Positions 27,545-36,439 of a DNA stretch of 64,000 nucleotides are shown here, piece after piece. Numbering within the stretch: position 1 is the stretch's first letter; each line of letters opens with the position of its first letter. Where the stretch lies: the NCBI GenBank assembly GCA_021798915.1, contig JAJZBM010000001.1, forward strand, positions 62,001-126,000, written 5' to 3'. Source of the DNA: Pseudomonadota bacterium (GTDB lineage Bacteria; Pseudomonadota; Alphaproteobacteria; Acetobacterales; Acetobacteraceae). The notes under the pieces are model-generated. The model saw only the letters and a program-made list of their open reading frames with translations, ran no database searches and was not told the origin of the DNA. The translations under genes and the position numbers were made by a program.

Positions 27545-28380
27545 TCGCGGAGCAATTCGTTGATCGCGGTCTTGGCCCGGGTGCGGGCGTCGACGCGCTT
27601 GACGATCACCGCGCAGGCGAGCGAGGGGCCCGGCCGGCCATCGGCCATCGGCGCGCCCGGGAGGCTCCCCGGCACCACCACCGAATAGGCCGGCACGCGG
27701 CCGTAAAACACCTCACCGCTGGCGCGGTCGACGATCTTGGTCGAGGCGCCGAGAAAGACACCCATGGCGAGCACCGCGCCGCGCTCGACGATCACCCCTT
27801 CGGCGACCTCGGAGCGGGCGCCGATGAAGCAATCATCCTCGATGATCACCGGATTGGCCTGCAAGGGTTCGAGCACGCCGCCGATCCCGACGCCGCCGCT
27901 GATATGGCAATTGGCACCGATCTGCGCGCAGCTCCCGATCGTCGACCAGGTATCGACCATGGTGCCGCGCCCGACATAGGCACCGACATTGACGAAAGAG
28001 GGCATGAGCACGACGCCGGGCGCGATATAGGCGCCCTGGCGCACGATCGCGCCCGGAACGGCGCGAAATCCCGCCGCGGTGAAGTGCGCGGCATCCCACC
28101 CCGCGGTTTTGAGCGCGACCTTGTCGAACACCGGCGCTCCGGCGGCGCCCGGAAGCGGAACCGAGGGATTGATCCGGAAGGAAAGCAGAACCGCTTTTTT
28201 CAGCCATTCCGCGACCTGCCAACCCGCCTCGTTCGGCGCCGCGACGCGGTATTCGCCGCGATCGAGCCCATCGAGCACCGCCGCGATGGCGGCGCGCGCC
28301 GGGCCGGCGGTCGCCGGGGAAAGGGTCTCGCGCGTCTCCCAGAGCGCCTCGATGGTGGGGCGGAGTGTCGCTTCGGTCAT
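27541..28380 (-). CDS. dapD: Tetrahydrodipicolinate N-succinyltransferase
   Basis: Succinyl-CoA-dependent step of the succinylase branch of lysine synthesis. The 279-residue left-handed beta-helix protein has the N-terminal helical domain ([11 protein letters not shown]), then hexapeptide repeats from [26 protein letters not shown] through [16 protein letters not shown] and [25 protein letters not shown]. Length is normal. It is the first gene of the dapD-dapE-membrane protein operon; its promoter should lie in 28381-28604, shared with the divergent GGDEF gene. Confidence 0.96.
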   Translation of the reverse strand: MTEATLRPTIEALWETRETLSPATAGPARAAIAAVLDGLDRGEYRVAAPNEAGWQVAEWLKKAVLLSFRINPSVPLPGAAGAPVFDKVALKTAGWDAAHFTAAGFRAVPGAIVRQGAYIAPGVVLMPSFVNVGAYVGRGTMVDTWSTIGSCAQIGANCHISGGVGIGGVLEPLQANPVIIEDDCFIGARSEVAEGVIVERGAVLAMGVFLGASTKIVDRASGEVFYGRVPAYSVVVPGSLPGAPMADGRPGPSLACAVIVKRVDARTRAKTAINELLRD

Positions 28381-28604
28381 GCGGGTCTCATTGGCTTCGC
28401 TGTGAAACTGGGGCTTCGCGGTGAAAGCGGCGGGGGCGGCGCGACCATGCGATCCTCGCCCGGCGCTGTCAACGCGCGGGGATGCGCGAAACGGCGGCGC
28501 TGGCCACGCGCCTTATGGCCTTTCCCGGCGAACCGTCAGTGCGGTAACGCGACATTTACACTTCTCGTGTCTCATTGGCGCCGCAAGCTTGAACGAGAAC
28601 GAAG

Positions 28605-30071
28605 ATGACGGGTGGCGAAATGAGCAGCGGGGAGATGGCTTCTCAATCGGGGGCTGTGCAGCCGGGTGCCGAACTCGATCATAAATTCGCCGAACCCCTG
28701 ATCGAGCCGCTGCGCTCGGCGCTGTTCGACAGCCGCCAGCGCTGGCGGGAATTCGTCCTGCTGACCGCCGATTTCGTGTTCGAGACCGACATGGCCGGAA
28801 GGTTCACCTTCATCGGCCCGGATCCGGTTCTCGGCTGGCCGGCACCGGCGCTGCTCGGGCGGAGCGGCAGCGAGATCCTCGCCGAACCGGCGGCGCAAAA
28901 CAATGTGTTCCTGCCCGCGGCGATCCGCCAGCGCCGTCAGATCTGGCTCCGGCGCCAGGATGGCTCCCTCGCCTGTCTCCGCGTCACCACGACGCCGATG
29001 ACCGATATCGAGGGCCGGATCGTCGGCCAGCGCGGCTCTGGCATCGAAATCACCGAGGATGAGGACCGACGCGGCGAAATCATCACCGCGCTGCGCCGCA
29101 ACGAGGTGATCGACCATATCCTTTGGCATATCCGCCAGGAGATCCTGGCCGCCAACATGGCGCGAGCCGGGCTCGGGGCGCTGTGCAGCGCGCTCGGCGC
29201 GGAGGGGGGGGCGGTGATCGATCTGCACCGCGACGCGACCATCGAATGGCGCGGCGACCCGGTGCGCCACCAGACGACGGACGTTCCGGAGGAATTCGTC
29301 GAGGTCGCGCTCGAACATCTGTGCCGCCCGCATCAAGCCGGGCCGATACCGGTCGCGGGGCCGCTCGGCGAGCGTCTGCTGGTCAGTTCCTGCGCCGCGC
29401 GCCTCGGCGGGGCGGCGGCGGTGATGCTCTGGCGCGGCATCACCGGGCGCGACTGGGAGGCGGAGGACCGCGCGGTGATGGCCGCCGCGGTCGGTATTCT
29501 CCGCCTCGTGCTCGAACAGGAAAGCATCCAGCAGGACATGGCCCGCCAGGCCCGCACCGATCCGCTGACCGGCCTCTTCAACCGCCGGGCTTTCGTCGAG
29601 GAGGTCGAACGGCGCATCGGCCGCCTCGATCAAGAGCATTTGCCGGGCACGATCATCTTCGTCGATGTCGATAATTTCAAATCGGTGAACGACCGGCTGG
29701 GCCATGAGGCGGGGGATCAGGCGCTGATCATCACCGCGACGCTGCTCCGCGCGACGGTGCGCCCGACCGACCTCGTCGCGCGGTTCGGCGGCGATGAATT
29801 CGCCCTCTGGCTCGACGGCGCCGATGAATTCTCTGCCTCCGAGCGCGCCGATGCGCTCTGTGCGCGCGGCCCGAGCGAGCTTGCCCATCTCGCAGCCGGA
29901 GAAGCGGCGCCGATCTCGCTCTCGATCGGCATCGCCACGCGTTGGCCGAGCGAGGGTCTCGATCTCGATCATCTCATGCGCCGCGCCGATCAGGCGATGT
30001 ATGACGTCAAACGCACCGGGCGCGGCCGCTGGCGGGTCGCGCATGCCGCCAGCGCGACGGATCCGCACTGA
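28605..30071 (+). CDS. PAS-GGDEF diguanylate cyclase
   Basis: A 488-residue protein with an N-terminal PAS domain (about 45-150; FVFETDMAGRFTFIGPD), a GAF-like middle segment (about 170-305) and a C-terminal GGDEF domain beginning RTDPLTGLFNRRAF. The active site G395-G-D-E-F399 is intact and the product-inhibition I-site R386-P-T-D389 lies five residues upstream. So it should make c-di-GMP and be feedback controlled. The ATG at 28605 is used; an ATG at 28635 with GGGGAG ahead is an alternative. It overlaps the DUF2336 gene (TGATG). Confidence 0.9.
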   Translation: MTGGEMSSGEMASQSGAVQPGAELDHKFAEPLIEPLRSALFDSRQRWREFVLLTADFVFETDMAGRFTFIGPDPVLGWPAPALLGRSGSEILAEPAAQNNVFLPAAIRQRRQIWLRRQDGSLACLRVTTTPMTDIEGRIVGQRGSGIEITEDEDRRGEIITALRRNEVIDHILWHIRQEILAANMARAGLGALCSALGAEGGAVIDLHRDATIEWRGDPVRHQTTDVPEEFVEVALEHLCRPHQAGPIPVAGPLGERLLVSSCAARLGGAAAVMLWRGITGRDWEAEDRAVMAAAVGILRLVLEQESIQQDMARQARTDPLTGLFNRRAFVEEVERRIGRLDQEHLPGTIIFVDVDNFKSVNDRLGHEAGDQALIITATLLRATVRPTDLVARFGGDEFALWLDGADEFSASERADALCARGPSELAHLAAGEAAPISLSIGIATRWPSEGLDLDHLMRRADQAMYDVKRTGRGRWRVAHAASATDPH

Positions 30072-31309
30072 TGCCGGCCGGGATCGCGGAAATTCCGGGC
30101 GCGCCGCTCGCCGAAGCCGACGAAGCCGCGCGGGTGCGCAGCGGGGCGAGCCGTGGCACCGCGCCGGCGGTGCTCGAACGTCTGGCGAGCGACCCCTCGG
30201 TCACGGTGCGCGCCGCGGTCGCGCTCAACCCGGCGACGCCGCCGACCGCCGACGAGATTCTGGCCGCCGACACCGATGAGCGGGTGCGGGTGCTTCTGGC
30301 CCGCAAGCTCGCGACATCGGTGCCGCTCCTTGGCGCGAGCGATCAGGCGCGGCTCTGCGAACAGGCCTATCGGACCCTGATGAACCTCGTCGCCGATGAA
30401 GCGGTGCGGGTGCGCGCGACCATCGCCGAGATGATCAAGGAACTGCCGAATGTGCCGGCGGCGCTGGTGCTCCGCCTCGCGCGCGATGCGACCAGCATCG
30501 TCAGCGTGCCGATCCTGCGCTTCTCGCCGCTGCTCGAGAGCGAGGATCTGCTGGCGCTGCTCGCCGATCCGCCACATAGCGGCACCGCGAGCACCATCGC
30601 CCGCCGCGCCTTCGTCCCCGCCGCGGTCGCCGAGGCGATCGCCGCCAGCAGCGACAATCAGGCGATTCAGATCCTGCTCGAAAATCCCCGGGCGCAAATC
30701 CGCGAGGCGACGCTCGATGCCCTCATTGCCCGCGCCGAGGGCGAGCCGCGCTGGCACGCGCCACTGGTCCGCCGCCCGGCATTGTCTGCGAAAGCGGCGC
30801 GCGCCCTTGCTGAAATCGTCGCGACCGATCTGCTCGGCGAATTGACCCGCCGCGCCGATCTGCCAGCCGAGGCGATCGCCCTCCTCCGCCAGCGCCTTGC
30901 GGCGCGGATGGGCGTGCCCGAGAAGCCCGATGCCGCCGATGTCCCGCCCGATCTCGAAGCCGCGCTCGCCTGGGCGCGGGCGCGGAACGCCGAAACCCGG
31001 CTCGATGAGTCGCTCCTCCTCGCCAGCGTCCGCGGCGGCGATGTTTTCCGCTGCATCGCCATTCTCGCCATCGCCGCCGAGGTGCCGGCCTCCCTGATCG
31101 AACGCGCCCGGCGCCTCCGCCACGCCAAGGGCCTGGTCAGCCTGGTGTGGAAGGCCGGGTTTTCGATGCAGATCGCGGTGCTGCTGCAGACCTTGCTCTG
31201 CGATCTCCCGCCGACCAGCCTGCTTTCGCCCAAGCCCGGCGGCGGCTTTCCGCTTACCGCCGAGGAGATGCACTGGCAGATCGATTTCCTCTCGCATATC
31301 GCGGTCTGA
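30071..31309 (+). CDS. DUF2336 HEAT-repeat-like protein
   Basis: A 412-residue, alpha-helical protein of the DUF2336 family, common in alphaproteobacteria. It consists of repeated helix pairs such as VLERLASDPSVTVRAAVALNP and ILAADTDERVRVLLARKLA, the pattern of HEAT-like repeats, and lacks catalytic motifs or membrane segments. It overlaps the diguanylate cyclase gene by one base, so it may be a partner or scaffold of c-di-GMP signalling (inference from coupling only). Confidence 0.82.
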   Translation: MPAGIAEIPGAPLAEADEAARVRSGASRGTAPAVLERLASDPSVTVRAAVALNPATPPTADEILAADTDERVRVLLARKLATSVPLLGASDQARLCEQAYRTLMNLVADEAVRVRATIAEMIKELPNVPAALVLRLARDATSIVSVPILRFSPLLESEDLLALLADPPHSGTASTIARRAFVPAAVAEAIAASSDNQAIQILLENPRAQIREATLDALIARAEGEPRWHAPLVRRPALSAKAARALAEIVATDLLGELTRRADLPAEAIALLRQRLAARMGVPEKPDAADVPPDLEAALAWARARNAETRLDESLLLASVRGGDVFRCIAILAIAAEVPASLIERARRLRHAKGLVSLVWKAGFSMQIAVLLQTLLCDLPPTSLLSPKPGGGFPLTAEEMHWQIDFLSHIAV

Positions 31310-31384
31310 GCGTCACGGCCCGGTGGCTGCCTGGCTTGCTTCCGCGCCGCCGCCGGGTCAGAACGGCGGCTTCAGGCGGAGGAC

Positions 31385-32509
31385 ATGACAACGATGGACC
31401 AGCGCGTCCTGGTGACCTACCGGGTACGAGGCGAGGCGGCGGCGATCGAAGAACGCGCCGCCGCCCTCGCCGTCGAGCAGAGCGTCGAAATGCCGCTCGC
31501 GGCGATCGACGCGCGGCATGTCTTGGACGACATCGTCGGGCGGGTCGTCGCGATCACCGATCGCGGCGGCGGCGTGTTCGAGGTCGCGATCGCGCTGGCG
31601 GCGGCGACGATGCGCGGCCGGCATGGCGGCGAGGCCGGACAGATGCTGAACATGCTGTTCGGCAATTCCTCGCTCCATGAGGACGTGGTGCTCTGGGATG
31701 TCGCCTTGCCGGACGGTTTCGCTCCCAGTTTCACGCTGGCGCGGCAGGGGATCGCGGGGCTGCGCCGCCGCCTCGGGATTGCCAGGCGGGCGCTGACCTG
31801 TGCCGCGCTGAAGCCGCAGGGCCTCGCGCCGGCGGCGCTGGCGGCGCTCGCCGGGCGCTTTGCGCTCGGCGGCATCGACATGATCAAGGATGATCACGGT
31901 ATCGCCGACCAGCCCTATGCGCCGTTCGCCGAACGGGTTTCGGCCTGCGCCGAGGCGGTCGAGGCGGCGCGGTCGAAAACTGGCCATCCGACGCGCTATG
32001 CGCCCAATCTCTCGGGCTCGCTCGACGATCTCCGCCGTCAGGTCGACGCGGCCCGCAGCGTCGGGATCGATACCGTCCTGATCGCGCCTCTGGTGGTCGG
32101 CGTGCCGGCGTTTCAGGTGATCGTGCGGGAAAATCCGGATCTGGCCTTTCTCGCCCATCCCGCCCTGGCCGGGGCAGCGCGCATCGCGCCGGCGCTGCTC
32201 TATGGCAAGCTGTTCCGCCTGTTCGGGGCCGACGCGGTGATCTATCCCAATCATGGTGGCCGGTTCGGCTATACGCCGGAAACCTGCCGCGCCATCGCCG
32301 AGACGGCGCGTGCCCCCTGGGCCGGCCTCACCCCGGCGCTGCCGGTGCCGGCGGGGGGCATGACGCCGGCGCGGGTCGCCGAGATGCTGGCGTTTTATGG
32401 CCGCGATACCATGTTGCTGATCGGCGGCGCGCTGCTCGCCGCGGGCGCGTCCCTGGTCGCGGAGACCAGCGCCTTCGTGCGCCAGGTCGTGGAGAGTTCC
32501 GATGTCTGA
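31385..32509 (+). CDS. RuBisCO-like protein (form IV), function unknown
   Basis: A 374-residue protein with the RuBisCO large-chain fold: an N-terminal alpha/beta domain, then the barrel with ALK143-P-Q-G, GGIDMIK168-D-D170-H, AH258PAL, NHGGRFGY and IGGALLAAG. The carbamylated-lysine equivalent (K168) and following aspartate remain. The glutamate is replaced by H171, the second lysine of KPK is Q145, and the phosphate-site arginine near H258 is missing. Carboxylation is therefore excluded; an enolase, isomerase or decarboxylase-type reaction is expected for form IV proteins. It overlaps the next gene, a cupin, by eight bases. Known relatives act in methylthioribose salvage or apiose/isoapionate breakdown; I cannot assign either here. 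Confidence 0.85.
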   Translation: MTTMDQRVLVTYRVRGEAAAIEERAAALAVEQSVEMPLAAIDARHVLDDIVGRVVAITDRGGGVFEVAIALAAATMRGRHGGEAGQMLNMLFGNSSLHEDVVLWDVALPDGFAPSFTLARQGIAGLRRRLGIARRALTCAALKPQGLAPAALAALAGRFALGGIDMIKDDHGIADQPYAPFAERVSACAEAVEAARSKTGHPTRYAPNLSGSLDDLRRQVDAARSVGIDTVLIAPLVVGVPAFQVIVRENPDLAFLAHPALAGAARIAPALLYGKLFRLFGADAVIYPNHGGRFGYTPETCRAIAETARAPWAGLTPALPVPAGGMTPARVAEMLAFYGRDTMLLIGGALLAAGASLVAETSAFVRQVVESSDV

Positions 32510-33026
32510 TCCTGCCCCGCCCGCGTTTCGGCCCGCCGCAACCGGCCCCGACCCTCTTGCGCAGGGCGGCCTGCGCTGGGAAGCGGTGCCGCTCCTCGCC
32601 TACAAGGAGGATGCGACGACGCCGTTTCGCGCCGTGACGCGCCAGGTGCTGTTTCACACCCCCGAACTCGCCGCCGAATGGCGCTATTTCGAGGTGGCGG
32701 CAGGCGGGTATTCGACGCTGGAGCGGCATGAGCACGCGCATGCGGTGATGATCCTCACCGGGCGCGGCCGGGCGCTGGTCGGGGAGGCGGTGCAGGCGGT
32801 CCACCCCTTCGTTCTGGTATCGATCCCGGGCTGGACCTGGCACCAGTTCCGCGCCGCCCCGGACGCGCCGCTCGGCTTTCTCTGTCTCGTCAACGTAGTG
32901 CGCGACAAGCCGCAACTCCCGAGCGCCGCCGACCTCGCAACCCTCCGCCGCAACCCCGATATCGCGGCGTTTCTCGACGGCGGCGGCGAGAGCAACACCC
33001 GTCAGCCGATGCAGACGCGTCGATAG
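32502..33026 (+). CDS. Cupin-domain protein paired with the RuBisCO-like protein
   Basis: A 174-residue single-domain cupin. Motif 1 is visible as R-H-E-H-A-H-A-V-M-I-L-T-G-R-G and motif 2 as V-S-I-P-G-W-T-W-H-Q-F-R-A, giving the usual His/His/Glu/His-type metal site. It overlaps the RuBisCO-like gene by eight bases and should act on the same or the next intermediate. In Rhodospirillum rubrum a cupin follows a RuBisCO-like isomerase in methylthio-sugar salvage, a helpful analogy but with a much longer RuBisCO-like protein. Function unproven. Confidence 0.8.
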   Translation: MSDPAPPAFRPAATGPDPLAQGGLRWEAVPLLAYKEDATTPFRAVTRQVLFHTPELAAEWRYFEVAAGGYSTLERHEHAHAVMILTGRGRALVGEAVQAVHPFVLVSIPGWTWHQFRAAPDAPLGFLCLVNVVRDKPQLPSAADLATLRRNPDIAAFLDGGGESNTRQPMQTRR

Positions 33027-33077
33027 AACTCTGCTTCGCTACCACTCCCGCCGTCCCTCCCGGAAAGAGCGGCTTTC

Positions 33078-34769
33078 TCACTCCGCCTTGCGGCAAAAAT
33101 CGAAATCGCAACCTTCATCGGCCTGCAGCACGTGGTGGTGGTAGAGCCAGGCATAGCCGCGCGCCGGCGAAGGCGAAGGGGGTGTCCAGGCGGCCTGGCG
33201 GCGGGCGAGTTCGGCGTCATCCACCAGAAGATCGAGCCGGCGCGCTTCGGCGTCGAGGCGGATGCGATCGCCGGTTTGCACGACGCCGAGCGGGCCGCCG
33301 ATCGCCGCTTCCGGCGTGATGTGCAAGACGATGGTGCCGAAAGCGGTGCCGCTCATGCGCGCATCCGAAAGCCGCAGCATGTCCTTGACCCCGGCGCGGG
33401 CGAGCTTGCGCGGGATCGGGATATAGCCCGCCTCCGGCATGCCAGGCGCGCCGACCGGCCCGGCGTTCTGGAGCACGAGGACATCGTCGGGCGTGACGGC
33501 GAGCGCCGGATCGTCGAGGCGGGCCTCCATATCGGTGGTCGAAGCGAACACCACCGCCCGGCCCTCATGCGAAAGCAGCGCTGGCGTCGCCGCCGAGCGC
33601 TTGATCAGCGCGCCGCGCGGGGCGAGGTTGCCGTGCAGCACGGCGAGCCCGCCACCGACGCCGATCGGATTGGTCCGGGGCCGGATCACCTCCTGGCCGG
33701 GGACATCCTCAGCGACATCGAGCCATCGCCGGAGCGCCTCCCCAGTGACCGTTCGCGCATCGAGATCGAGGAAAGGCGCGAGTTCGCGCAGCAAGGCCGG
33801 CACGCCGCCGGCCCAGTGGAAATGCTCCATATAGTGCTGGCCGCTCGGCTTGAGGTCGATCAGCACCGGCACCTCGCGGCCGATGCGGTCGAAGGCGTCG
33901 AGATCGACCGCGATGCCGAGCCGCCCGGCGATGGCGGTGAAATGGATCAGCGCGTTGGTCGAGCCGCCGATCGCCTGCAAAACGGTGAAGGCGTTCCGGA
34001 ACGCGGCTTCGGTCATCACCGCGCTCGGGCGCGGGCCGTTTCGGGCGAGGCGCACCGCCGCGCGCCCCGCTTCCTCGGCGGCGCGGAGACGATCGGCATG
34101 GGTCGCCGGGATGGTGGCGCTGCCCGGCAGTGCCATGCCGAGCGCTTCGGTCATGCAGGCGATGGTGCTCGCCGTCCCCATCACCATGCAGGTGCCGAAA
34201 GTGGGCGCGAGGCGGGCGTTCACCGCCTCGATCTCGGCCGCATCCATCCGGCCGGCGCGAAACTCCCCCCAGAGCCGCCGGCAATCGGTGCAGGCGCCGA
34301 GCACCTGGCCGCGATGATGCCCGACCAGCATCGGCCCGACCGGCAGCACGAGCGCCGGGATGTCGGCGCTGGCGGCGGCCATCAACTGCGCCGGGATGGT
34401 CTTGTCGCAGCCGCCGATCAGAACGGCCGCGTCCATCGGCTGGGCACGCAGCATCTCCTCGGTGTCGAGCGCCATCAGGTTGCGGAGAAACATGCTGGTG
34501 GGATGGGCGAAGGATTCGTGGATGGAGATGGTCGGAAACGCCATCGGCAGCCCCCCCTCCAGCATCACCCCGCGCTTGACGGCGGCGATCAGGGCCGGGA
34601 CATTGCCATGACAGGGGTTGAAATCGCTCGCGGTGTCGGTGATGCCGATGATCGGGCGGGCAAGAGCATCATCGGAAAATCCCATCGCCTTGATGAAAGC
34701 CTTGCGCAGAAACAACGAGAATTCCGCATCGCCATAGCTGGTCAGGCCCTTTTTCATCCCATGCGCCAT
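33078..34769 (-). CDS. IlvD/Edd-family sugar-acid dehydratase
   Basis: Fe-S dehydratase of 563 residues. The three expected [2Fe-2S] cysteines are C53 (NPCHGN), C121 (GGCDKT) and C194 (FGTCMVMGT), each offset by six from those known in L-arabinonate dehydratase. The K of CDKT and the SDARMSGT serine loop are present. The N-terminus (SYGDAEFSLFLRKAFIKAMG) and HESFAHPTSM resemble the arabinonate/xylonate dehydratase branch rather than biosynthetic IlvD. So the substrate is probably a sugar acid. ATG 34769 has AGGAGAG upstream. It converges on the cupin gene and lies near an OtnK-type kinase, in keeping with acid-sugar metabolism in this region. Confidence 0.88.
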   Translation of the reverse strand: MAHGMKKGLTSYGDAEFSLFLRKAFIKAMGFSDDALARPIIGITDTASDFNPCHGNVPALIAAVKRGVMLEGGLPMAFPTISIHESFAHPTSMFLRNLMALDTEEMLRAQPMDAAVLIGGCDKTIPAQLMAAASADIPALVLPVGPMLVGHHRGQVLGACTDCRRLWGEFRAGRMDAAEIEAVNARLAPTFGTCMVMGTASTIACMTEALGMALPGSATIPATHADRLRAAEEAGRAAVRLARNGPRPSAVMTEAAFRNAFTVLQAIGGSTNALIHFTAIAGRLGIAVDLDAFDRIGREVPVLIDLKPSGQHYMEHFHWAGGVPALLRELAPFLDLDARTVTGEALRRWLDVAEDVPGQEVIRPRTNPIGVGGGLAVLHGNLAPRGALIKRSAATPALLSHEGRAVVFASTTDMEARLDDPALAVTPDDVLVLQNAGPVGAPGMPEAGYIPIPRKLARAGVKDMLRLSDARMSGTAFGTIVLHITPEAAIGGPLGVVQTGDRIRLDAEARRLDLLVDDAELARRQAAWTPPSPSPARGYAWLYHHHVLQADEGCDFDFCRKAE

Positions 34770-34921
34770 GTCTCTCTCCTCTGTCGGCGCGGAGAACATA
34801 CCCGAGACGCCGGATTTGTCATGCGCCGGCGTGGGGCGCTCGGGGGGAGGGGAAGGAGGGCCAAGCATGACCTTGCAACGCCCCAATAGCCCCCTTGCCC
34901 TTCCAAACTGCTATCGGATTC

Positions 34922-35048
34922 CAAGGGAAACTCTGGAAAGGTCCTTTACGCTGCGGGTTTGGTGTGATTCTCTGGCTTTGATAGAGAAGGATCGCCCTGG
35001 ATGCAGCGCAGTTCTGCCGCCTATGACGTTTCCCGGAAGCAGCGGCAG
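34922..35048 (+). mobile_element. IS5-family left-end remnant
   Basis: Begins with AGGGAAACTCTGGAAAGG and runs through the same leader as the remnant at 5066 (CTTTACGCTGCGGGTTTGG, GATTCTCT-GCTTTGA-AGAGAAGGATC) into the start M-Q-R-S-S-A-A-Y-D-V-S-R-K-Q-R-Q of a transposase, then breaks off. It supplies the DNA directly in front of the MDR dehydrogenase gene, whose ribosome site AGGAGGA is just past the break. Confidence 0.7.
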
Positions 35049-35064
35049 CAGGAGGACCGGCGCG

Positions 35065-36009
35065 ATGAAGGCCCGCGCGTTCTGGACCATCGCGGCGGGG
35101 CGCGGCGAACTCCGCGCCGAGGATCTCAAGCCGCCGGCACCGGGTGAGATCCGGCTGACCGCGATCGCGAGCGGCGTCTCACGCGGGACGGAGGCGCTGG
35201 TCTTCGCCGGGCGCGTGCCGGAAAGCCAGTTTCAGGCGATGCGCGCCCCCCTCATGGCCGGCGCTTTCCCGTTTCCGGTGAAATACGGCTATAGCGCCGT
35301 CGGCAGCAGCCAGGACGGGGCGCGGTTCTTCGCCCTCCACCCGCATCAAGACGTGTTCAACGTCCCGCACGCGCTCTGCGTGCCGGTGCCGGACGCGGTG
35401 CCGAGCGCCCGCGCCGTCCTCGCCGCCAATACCGAGACCGCGCTCAACCTGCTCTGGGATGCGGCGCCGCTGCCCGGGATGCGGGTGCTCGTCATCGGCG
35501 CCGGCGTGCTCGGTTTGCTCACCGGCGCGCTGCTGGCACGGATTCCAGGGCTTCGGGCGACGCTCTGCGATCGCGATCCCGCCCGCGAAGCCCCTGCCGC
35601 GGCCCTCGGCTGCCGCTTCGCGCTGCCCGATGCGGCGCCCGGCGATCAGGATCTCGTCATCCACACCGCCGCCGCCGCCGCCGGCCTCGCGCTCGCCCTC
35701 CGCGCCGCCGGGGACGAGGCGGCGATCATCGAGGCGAGCTGGTACGGCGATGCCGCGCCGGCGGTGCCGCTCGGCGAGGATTTCCACGCCCGGCGCCTCC
35801 GCCTCATCGCAAGCCAGGTCGGCCGCGTCGCCCCCGCCATGCGCGGCCGCCGCACCCCGCGCGAGCGGCTGGCGCTGGCGCTCGACCTTCTCCGCGATCC
35901 GGTGTTTGATGTCCTGCTCGAACCCGCGACCCGCTTCGCCGACCTGCCGGCCGCCATGCCGCGCCTGCTCGCCGGCGGCCTTTGCCACGTGATCGATTAC
36001 GGAGCCTGA
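35065..36009 (+). CDS. Zinc-less MDR dehydrogenase-like protein (pterin cassette)
   Basis: Medium-chain dehydrogenase/reductase relative, 314 residues. The Rossmann part is clear (V-L-V-I-G-A-G-V-L-G-L-L-T-G, then L-C-D-R-D). The catalytic zinc cysteine of alcohol dehydrogenases is replaced in G-V-S-R-G-T-E, and no structural-zinc cysteine cluster exists, as in the BchC-like branch. It starts at the ATG 35065 behind AGGAGGA; the longer frame upstream is IS remnant. It is followed after one base by a PTPS homologue and then an overlapping glycosyltransferase, so it probably oxidises or reduces the product of that small pathway (inference). Confidence 0.8.
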   Translation: MKARAFWTIAAGRGELRAEDLKPPAPGEIRLTAIASGVSRGTEALVFAGRVPESQFQAMRAPLMAGAFPFPVKYGYSAVGSSQDGARFFALHPHQDVFNVPHALCVPVPDAVPSARAVLAANTETALNLLWDAAPLPGMRVLVIGAGVLGLLTGALLARIPGLRATLCDRDPAREAPAAALGCRFALPDAAPGDQDLVIHTAAAAAGLALALRAAGDEAAIIEASWYGDAAPAVPLGEDFHARRLRLIASQVGRVAPAMRGRRTPRERLALALDLLRDPVFDVLLEPATRFADLPAAMPRLLAGGLCHVIDYGA

Positions 36010-36010
36010 C

Positions 36011-36439
36011 ATGTACAGCCTCACCGTCTGCGACCATGTCATGATCGCCCATTCCTTCCGGGGCGAAATCTTCGGCCCCGCCCAGCGCCTGCACGGCGCG
36101 ACCTACGCGGTGGAGGCCGAGTTTCGCGCCCACCGCCTCGATGCGGATCACCTTCTCGTCGATATCGGCCTCGCCGGGCGGGAATTGCGCCGCGTGCTCG
36201 ACACCATCGATTACCGCAATCTCGACGAGATGGCCGAATTCGCCGAAACCAACACCACCACCGAATTCCTCGCCGCCCATATCCATGCCCGCCTCGCCGA
36301 AGCCTGCCGCGCCGGCAGGCTCGGCGCCGGCGGGCGGGCACTCGCCGGGCTCAAGGTTCTGCTGCGCGAAAGCCCGCGCGCCTTCGCCGCCTTCGCCGGG
36401 CCGATCGGGGCCGAGGGCGCGGCCGAGGCGGGGGCATGA
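36011..36439 (+). CDS. Divergent 6-pyruvoyl-tetrahydropterin synthase/QueD homologue lacking catalytic Cys
   Basis: T-fold protein of 142 residues in the 6-PTPS/QueD superfamily. Zinc-ligand positions H14 (AHSF) and H28 (LHGA) remain, but the third histidine of the HGH motif is A30. The catalytic cysteine is missing (F-G-P-A-Q-R-L replaces the K-C-G-R-L type loop) and the LDHxxLN histidine is Y68. The pterin-anchoring glutamate E120 (RESP) and the N-T-T-T-E85 motif persist. So it likely binds a pterin or related purine-derived ring but cannot run standard PTPS or QueD chemistry. It sits between an MDR dehydrogenase and a glycosyltransferase, suggesting a modified or glycosylated pterin product (inference). 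Confidence 0.82.
   Translation: MYSLTVCDHVMIAHSFRGEIFGPAQRLHGATYAVEAEFRAHRLDADHLLVDIGLAGRELRRVLDTIDYRNLDEMAEFAETNTTTEFLAAHIHARLAEACRAGRLGAGGRALAGLKVLLRESPRAFAAFAGPIGAEGAAEAGA

Noticed and set aside
31385-32509. True RuBisCO large subunit
   Set aside because: Several catalytic and phosphate-site residues are replaced, the protein is about 100 residues short of photosynthetic large chains, and no small subunit or phosphoribulokinase is present.
33078-34769. Biosynthetic dihydroxy-acid dehydratase IlvD
   Set aside because: N-terminal and cluster-region sequence resembles the sugar-acid dehydratase branch, and there are no other branched-chain amino acid genes nearby.
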